This document shows, piece by piece, positions 33,641 to 38,122 of a stretch of DNA of 38,122 nucleotides. The position numbers were made by a program, and so were the translations under genes. Where the stretch lies: positions 1-38,122 of the forward strand of contig URKA01000032.1 in assembly GCA_900548345.1 (NCBI GenBank), in the 5' to 3' direction. This DNA is from an uncultured Paraprevotella sp. (GTDB lineage Bacteria; Bacteroidota; Bacteroidia; Bacteroidales; Bacteroidaceae). The notes below the pieces were generated by a model. The model made no database searches and was not told the DNA's origin. It saw only the letters and a program-made list of their open reading frames with translations. Every line of letters starts with the position of its first letter. Positions within the stretch are counted from its first letter, which is position 1.

Positions 33641-36211
33641 ATGAAGACATTCCACCTATATATATATGTACTTGCGGCACTTTCGGTTGTCCTTGCACGG
33701 CCACAGAACCTCTGCGCACAGATTCAGGGACGGGTGACGGACAAGTCTACAGGCGAGCCCATACCTTTTGTGAACGTGTTTTATGAGAAGCAAAAGACTG
33801 TGGGGACATCCACGGACATCAACGGGCGGTATACGCTCAGCACACGTGGCAAGTCGGGTAAGGTTGTCTTCTCTTATGTGGGCTATAAACCCTATTCCAT
33901 TATAGTGAAGGAGGGGGAGAGGCGTACCCTGAACGTACGTCTTCAGGACATGGAGAAGGAACTCAACGAACTGACGGTCAAACCCAAAAAGCAACGCTAC
34001 CGGCGTAAGGACAATCCGGCGGTGGAACTGATGCGGAAGGTCATAGCTGCCAAGGAACAGAACGGGCTGAAACAAAACGATTATTACCGCTACCGGAAAT
34101 ATCAGCGGATTACTTTTGCCTTTAACAACATCACGCAGGAATTTATCGACAGTGGTTTCCTGCGCAGATTTCCTTTGATGGCCAAGCAGGTGGAGTTCTG
34201 TCCGCAAACCCAAACGCGCATACTTCCTGTCACTTATACGGAAACAGCCTCGGAACACATTTACCGGAAAGAACCCGAAGCTGAAAGAGATTTCATTCAT
34301 GGGACGCATTCGGAGGGCCTGAACGAGTTGTTCACCATGAGTGATATCAGCAGTGTGATGCTCCAACGGTTCTTTACGGATGTAAATATCTACGATAATT
34401 CCATCAGTTTGCTGGAGCGTTATTTCACAAGCCCTTTGTCTTCGACCAATGCCATCTCCTTCTATCAATATTTCATCATGGATACGCTGATGGTGGACAG
34501 GGACAGATGTATCGAACTGAGTTATGTACCGCAGAATCCGCAAGACTTCGGTTTCTCCGGACGTTTGTGGATTATCGACGACGGAAGTTTCCGCGTCAAA
34601 CGGTGTCTGATTACATTACCGGTGCGGTCGGCCGTGAATTTTATCAGCAATCTGGTGATAGAACAGGACTTTGACACGTTACCCAACGGGCAACGTGTGC
34701 TGGTGAGGGACAACATGATTGCTGAGATGGGAGCCTTGAAGAAATACCATAACATGATGGTCAGACGCACAACCGCATACAGCGGCTTTGACTTTTCTCC
34801 TATTCCGGAGAAGGATTTTGCACGGCGGGAAACATTGCGTGAAGGAAGTCGGGAAGTGGCTGACGAAGCGTTTTGGGCCGACCGGCGTACGGATACGCTT
34901 ACCACATCAGAAAAAGAACTCGCTAATCTTGTACCGGAAATGAGCCGTAAACGCGGATTCGGATGGATAGTCTGGATTGTGCGTGCCCTTGTGGAAAACT
35001 ATGTGGAGACTTCACCGCCCGGCAAGAAAAATTATGTGGATTTCGGCCCTGTCAATACGGTTGTGTCATCCAACTTTATTGATAAGGTGAGACTCAGGGC
35101 AAGTGCACAGACAACTGCTAATTTCAATCCTCATCTTTTCCTGAAAGGATACGCGGCGTATGGCGTGCGTGACAGAAAATGGAAATACGCGGGAGAAGTG
35201 GAATATTCGTTTCTGAAAAAGCAATATTCGGCGGAAGAGTTTCCTAAAAATTCCATCACGCTGTCTACACGGTATGACGTTATGGCGCCTTCCGATGCCA
35301 TGATGCCTACAGACAAGGATAATGTCTTCGTGTCGATGAAGACACAGACGGTAGACCAGATGAGCTATTACCGAACCTATAACCTGCGCTATCAGTATGA
35401 ATTCGACTGTCATTTCAGTGTCAGCGCACAGCTGCGCCACATTACGCAAAATCCCACCGGATCGCTGTATTACCGTACATTGGACGGGCGCAACGTTACG
35501 GAACTGAAGCAAAGTGAGGCGAGTCTGTCACTACGTTATGCACCAGGCGAAAAACTGGTGACCACCAAACAACGGCGTAGGCCGGTAAACCATAATGTTC
35601 CGGTATATACACTGATGCATACAACCGGATTCAAGAATGTGTTGGGAGGAGATTATGCATCCAATTACACGGAGTTATCCGTTTCCCATCGTTTCTGGCT
35701 TAACTCTTACGGACGTATAGATGTGTATGCCTGTGCCGGAGCGCAATGGAACTGTGTGCCGTTCCCGTTGCTGATTATGCCGGCTGCCAACAATTCTTAC
35801 ATCATTCACCGTCACATGTTTAACATGATGAACAATATGGAATTCATGAACGACCGTTTCGCTTCGCTGGATATCCAGTGGGACCTTAGCGGAAAGCTGT
35901 TCAACCGGATACCTTTGCTCAAGCGTCTCAAATGGCGGGAAGTGTTCGGATTCAAGGCTCTTTATGGGACGCTTACCGACAAGAATAATCCGGCACTGCA
36001 TCCTGAAGCAGACTATTTATATGAATTTCCGCACCGGAATGGTGCTCCTGTCAGTTTCGCCATGGGCGACACACCTTATATGGAACTGAATGTGGGCATT
36101 CATAATATACTTAAGATTATCCGTATCGACTATGTCAGAAGGCTCAATTACCTGAACCTGCCGAACGTAAAGAAGAACGGAGTACGTTTTGTAATGCAAT
36201 TTGACTTTTAA
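33641..36211 (+). CDS. DUF5686/carboxypeptidase-regulatory-like outer-membrane protein
   Basis: An 856-residue envelope protein. The signal peptide covers about residues 1-27 (MKTFHLYIYVLAALSVVLA...CAQ). Residues ~28-110 are a carboxypeptidase-D-regulatory-like Ig fold (IQGRVTDKSTGEPIPFVNVFY ... in parts: GRVTDKSTGEPIPFVNV, GKVVFSYVGY), the domain found at the front of many SusC/TonB-type proteins. The remainder matches DUF5686, and the C-terminal third looks like an outer-membrane barrel ending VRFVMQFDF with terminal Phe. The role is unknown. It is divergent from the OPT gene and 10 nt before rarA. Confidence 0.88.
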   Translation: MKTFHLYIYVLAALSVVLARPQNLCAQIQGRVTDKSTGEPIPFVNVFYEKQKTVGTSTDINGRYTLSTRGKSGKVVFSYVGYKPYSIIVKEGERRTLNVRLQDMEKELNELTVKPKKQRYRRKDNPAVELMRKVIAAKEQNGLKQNDYYRYRKYQRITFAFNNITQEFIDSGFLRRFPLMAKQVEFCPQTQTRILPVTYTETASEHIYRKEPEAERDFIHGTHSEGLNELFTMSDISSVMLQRFFTDVNIYDNSISLLERYFTSPLSSTNAISFYQYFIMDTLMVDRDRCIELSYVPQNPQDFGFSGRLWIIDDGSFRVKRCLITLPVRSAVNFISNLVIEQDFDTLPNGQRVLVRDNMIAEMGALKKYHNMMVRRTTAYSGFDFSPIPEKDFARRETLREGSREVADEAFWADRRTDTLTTSEKELANLVPEMSRKRGFGWIVWIVRALVENYVETSPPGKKNYVDFGPVNTVVSSNFIDKVRLRASAQTTANFNPHLFLKGYAAYGVRDRKWKYAGEVEYSFLKKQYSAEEFPKNSITLSTRYDVMAPSDAMMPTDKDNVFVSMKTQTVDQMSYYRTYNLRYQYEFDCHFSVSAQLRHITQNPTGSLYYRTLDGRNVTELKQSEASLSLRYAPGEKLVTTKQRRRPVNHNVPVYTLMHTTGFKNVLGGDYASNYTELSVSHRFWLNSYGRIDVYACAGAQWNCVPFPLLIMPAANNSYIIHRHMFNMMNNMEFMNDRFASLDIQWDLSGKLFNRIPLLKRLKWREVFGFKALYGTLTDKNNPALHPEADYLYEFPHRNGAPVSFAMGDTPYMELNVGIHNILKIIRIDYVRRLNYLNLPNVKKNGVRFVMQFDF

Positions 36212-36221
36212 CAACAAGAAT

Positions 36222-37175
36222 ATGGCAGCACCTTTGGCAGAAAGATTACGGCCGCGTACATTGGACGACTATATCGGTCAGAAACATTTGGTCGGTCAAG
36301 ACGCGGTCTTGCGTAAAATGATAGATTCCGGACATATCTCATCCTTTATCCTTTGGGGACCGCCCGGAGTGGGAAAGACAACCCTGGCGCAGATTATCGC
36401 CCATAGGTTGGAAACACCCTTTTATACATTGAGTGCAGTGACCAGTGGAGTAAAGGATGTACGTGAGGTGATTGAAAAAGCCAAGAACAACCGTTTCTTC
36501 TCCCAAAACAGTCCGATTCTGTTTATTGATGAGATACACCGTTTCAGCAAGTCGCAGCAGGATTCTTTGCTGGGAGCCGTGGAGCAGGGAACGGTGACAT
36601 TGATTGGAGCCACAACGGAGAATCCTTCGTTCGAGGTCATCCGCCCCTTACTTTCACGATGTCAGCTTTATGTGCTGAAAAGTCTGACCAAGGAAGATTT
36701 GCTCGAACTGTTGCATAAGGCCGTGGAGCGCGACAACATATTACGGACAAAACACATTGAATTTAAGGAAACCGATGCCATGTTGAGGTACAGCGGGGGA
36801 GATGCCCGCAAACTTCTGAATATACTGGAATTAGTTGTGGAAGCCGAAGGAGGGGATAATGTGTTCATTACCGATGAGGTCGTCTCCAAACGTCTGCAAC
36901 AAAACCCTTTGGCATACGACAAAGGGGGAGAACTGCATTATGACATTATTTCTGCATTTATCAAGAGTATACGCGGAAGTGACCCCGATGCGGCTCTATA
37001 TTGGCTGGCCCGTATGATTGAGGGAGGGGAAGACCCGGCGTTCATAGCACGCAGATTGGTCATTTCGGCAAGCGAGGATATCGGACTGGCCAATCCGAAC
37101 GCACTTCTGCTGGCCAATGCGGCTTTCGAAGCCGTGATGAAAATAGGTTGGCCCGAAGGGCCAGCCTATGAATGA
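36222..37175 (+). pseudogene. rarA: RarA (MgsA/WRNIP1) recombination factor, 3'-truncated at a sequence junction
   Basis: RarA is a AAA+ ATPase acting at stalled replication forks, related to DnaX and RuvB clamp-loader-type proteins. The frame starts MAAPLAERLRPRTLDDYIGQ, with Walker A GPPGVGKTT, Walker B LFIDEIHRF and sensor-1 GATTENPSF all intact. It stops at residue 317 after KIGWPEG + PAYE, whereas family members are about 420-450 residues and continue from WPEG into the tetramerisation domain. The break coincides with a change to Firmicutes-like sequence at about 37160, so about 100 C-terminal residues are missing because of the join rather than by ordinary decay. An upstream ATG at 36201 lies within the preceding gene and is less likely. 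Confidence 0.9.
37143..37169. repeat. 12-bp hairpin spanning the sequence junction
   Basis: 37143-37154 pairs with 37158-37169 (one G-U, 3-nt loop GAA). The left arm is rarA coding sequence; the right arm is already outside the expected rarA frame. Confidence 0.8.
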
Positions 37176-37188
37176 GCACGTCAAATGC

Positions 37189-37230
37189 GCTATATCAGAC
37201 AGGTCGCTATATCAGACAGGTCGCTATATC
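37189..37230. repeat. 17-bp tandem repeat, two and a half copies
   Basis: GCTATATCAGACAGGTC occurs at 37189-37205 and 37206-37222, then GCTATATC at 37223-37230. It lies in the stretch 37176-37314 between the broken rarA and the 3D-domain gene, which shows nothing else apart from A/T-rich leader sequence. Confidence 0.85.
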
Positions 37231-37314
37231 GGCTTGACTTTTAACAAATCTGTAATATAATTGTAACCGATACATAACAACGCATCAATATTTACAATAT
37301 TTATGAGGTATTTT

Positions 37315-37782
37315 ATGCATCCATCAAAAAAATTACTTACAATCGCATCTGCAGCAGTTCTTGGAATGGCATTGTCCCTTCCAGCATATGCGCAGACCAA
37401 TTCCGAATCTCTTGGACCAGCCTTTGCAAATCTTGAACAGAAGGCTGATACCCAGGAATCTGACTCTGTACTTTCCAAAACTACCTATACAAAAGGAAAA
37501 TCCCTTGGAATCTTCACCACCAGCGGTTATTGTGCCTGCAGCTCCTGTTCCGGGACCAATACCCTGACTTATAGCGGCACTGTTCCCCAGGCTGATCATA
37601 CTATTTCCGCTGATCTTACAGTGCTTCCGCTTGGAACGAAGGTATTCATTGGAGATATCGTTTATACCGTTGAAGATATGGGAAGCGGTGTTGACGGTAA
37701 CCTGATCGATATTTTCTACGCCACCCATGAAGACGCATGGAACCACGGTCTTCAGGAACAAGAAGTATTCCTGGCAGAATAA
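37315..37782 (+). CDS. Secreted 3D-domain protein (Firmicutes-like)
   Basis: A 155-residue exported protein starting MHPSKKLLTIASAAVLGMALS with a Sec signal ending AYA/Q. The C-terminal half is a 3D domain, named after three conserved aspartates: YCACSSC, DLTVLPLGTKVFIGD, VEDMGSGVDGNLIDIFYATHEDAWNHG. This barrel occurs in cell-wall-acting proteins (MltA, YabE/RpfB relatives) and in small clostridial exported proteins, which this resembles. The start at 37315 is chosen because GAGG (37305-37308) is a Shine-Dalgarno at 6 nt; Bacteroidetes genes in this window rarely have one. Codon choice is also more A/T-rich than upstream. Its presence next to a broken rarA marks foreign sequence. Confidence 0.85.
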   Translation: MHPSKKLLTIASAAVLGMALSLPAYAQTNSESLGPAFANLEQKADTQESDSVLSKTTYTKGKSLGIFTTSGYCACSSCSGTNTLTYSGTVPQADHTISADLTVLPLGTKVFIGDIVYTVEDMGSGVDGNLIDIFYATHEDAWNHGLQEQEVFLAE

Positions 37783-37800
37783 CATAGACAAACCACCTGC

Positions 37801-37851
37801 AAAAGAGAAGGATTATCAGCCAAAGTACCGGCTGATCACCTTCTCTTTTTT
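37801..37851 (+). terminator. Intrinsic terminator of the 3D-domain gene
   Basis: AAAAGAGAAGG and ATCAGCC on the left pair with GGCTGAT and CCTTCTCTTTT on the right (7 + 9-11 bp with a small internal loop, 8-nt loop), running into a T6 tract. It lies 18 nt after the stop. Confidence 0.9.
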
Positions 37852-37916
37852 GATGAAAAGATATTCCGGCAAAATACACCCTTGAACCGCCCATGTGACA
37901 CCTCACACCCTAAGAC

Positions 37917-37944
37917 TTGACAAATCTGGAAAAATGTGTAAAAT
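37917..37944 (+). promoter_or_regulatory. Sigma70/SigA-type promoter
   Basis: A perfect -35 TTGACA (37917-37922), a 16-bp spacer and TAAAAT (37939-37944) form a classical promoter unlike the TTTG/TAnnTTTG promoters in the rest of the window. It would drive the reading frame at 38031. Confidence 0.65.
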
Positions 37945-38030
37945 ATGGACTTATGGTTCTTATATGTTACAATTATGTTACATTTATTTATTATTCATTA
38001 CTTATTGTTGCGTTTTTATGAGGAATCATT

Positions 38031-38122
38031 TTGAAAGTTGAAAGCCGTGACTGGATCATCCGTTACTACCACTGTATCATACGGCATTTTCAGTTCAGAA
38101 AATGCCTACCCGTGTACAGTAA
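38031..38122 (+). CDS. Partial reading frame with TTG start, running off the window
   Basis: TGAGGA (38019-38024) is a Shine-Dalgarno 6 nt before TTG at 38031. The frame stays open for 30 codons to the end (first residues MKVESRDWIIRYY) and contains a perfect 9-bp inverted repeat (38083-38091 with 38098-38106). I do not recognise the product. An ATG at 38018 hits a stop after seven codons. A non-coding structured leader is the alternative. Confidence 0.35.
   Translation, partial: MKVESRDWIIRYYHCIIRHFQFRKCLPVYS

Noticed and set aside
33656..33671. TATATATATATG run suspected as a regulatory AT repeat
   Set aside because: It encodes the Tyr/Ile/Tyr residues of the DUF5686 signal peptide and lies after the start codon.
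33525..33719. N-terminal extension of the OPT transporter
   Set aside because: It runs across the predicted -7 element and into the divergent DUF5686 gene; the family N-terminus begins at MENGKK.

Overview
This window is almost entirely a chromosomal segment of a gut-type Bacteroidales bacterium (Bacteroides/Phocaeicola-like). The evidence is the gene set (GldE, a bacterial GT3 glycogen synthase, a long alanine/lysine-tailed S16, DUF5686 and DUF4923 proteins, a P/O-type porin, a secreted M6 peptidase with a T9SS-type-A-like tail) and the repeated Bacteroidetes promoter -7 box TAnnTTTG in front of about a dozen genes. The last ~0.95 kb, from about 37.16 kb, is different: rarA breaks off mid-gene and is followed by a Firmicutes-looking 3D-domain secreted protein, a Firmicutes-style terminator, a TTGACA/TAAAAT promoter and a partial TTG-start reading frame. 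I read this as a chimeric join (assembly or library artefact), or less likely a genuine foreign insertion.

Layout. 0.1-5.0 kb: an HlyIII membrane protein, trmD, RNase G, a 29-residue mS38/COX24-like basic peptide, an HU protein and divergent mutY. 5.0-7.6 kb: ssb-gldE-PPTase operon. 7.6-10.0 kb (minus): porin, B3/B4-domain protein, small secreted protein. 10.1-13.5 kb: M6 metallopeptidase and DUF4923 protein, a set of 22-bp phased repeats, and a small exported protein on the minus strand. 13.7-18.1 kb: glycogen synthase and alpha-glucan phosphorylase (a glycogen synthesis/breakdown pair) closed by a strong terminator. 18.1-20.9 kb (minus): TlpA-type lipoprotein, prs and a TenI/ThiE-like gene. 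21.2-23.7 kb (minus): a TPP riboswitch controlling thiE-thiC. 24.0-30.4 kb (minus): a 62-residue peptide followed by a 2028-residue secreted protein made of a clan-GH-D-like glycosidase, two complete seven-motif FG-GAP/VCBS propellers each followed by an Fn3-like domain, and a C-terminal sorting-like domain, with two tandem terminator hairpins. 30.8-33.5 kb (minus): rpsP and an OPT transporter. 33.6-37.2 kb: DUF5686 outer-membrane protein and truncated rarA.

Most of the window is housekeeping. The least ordinary locus is the peptide plus twin-propeller glycosidase at 24.0-30.4 kb; the most important caution is the junction at about 37.16 kb. No tRNA, rRNA, CRISPR array or insertion sequence was recognised.
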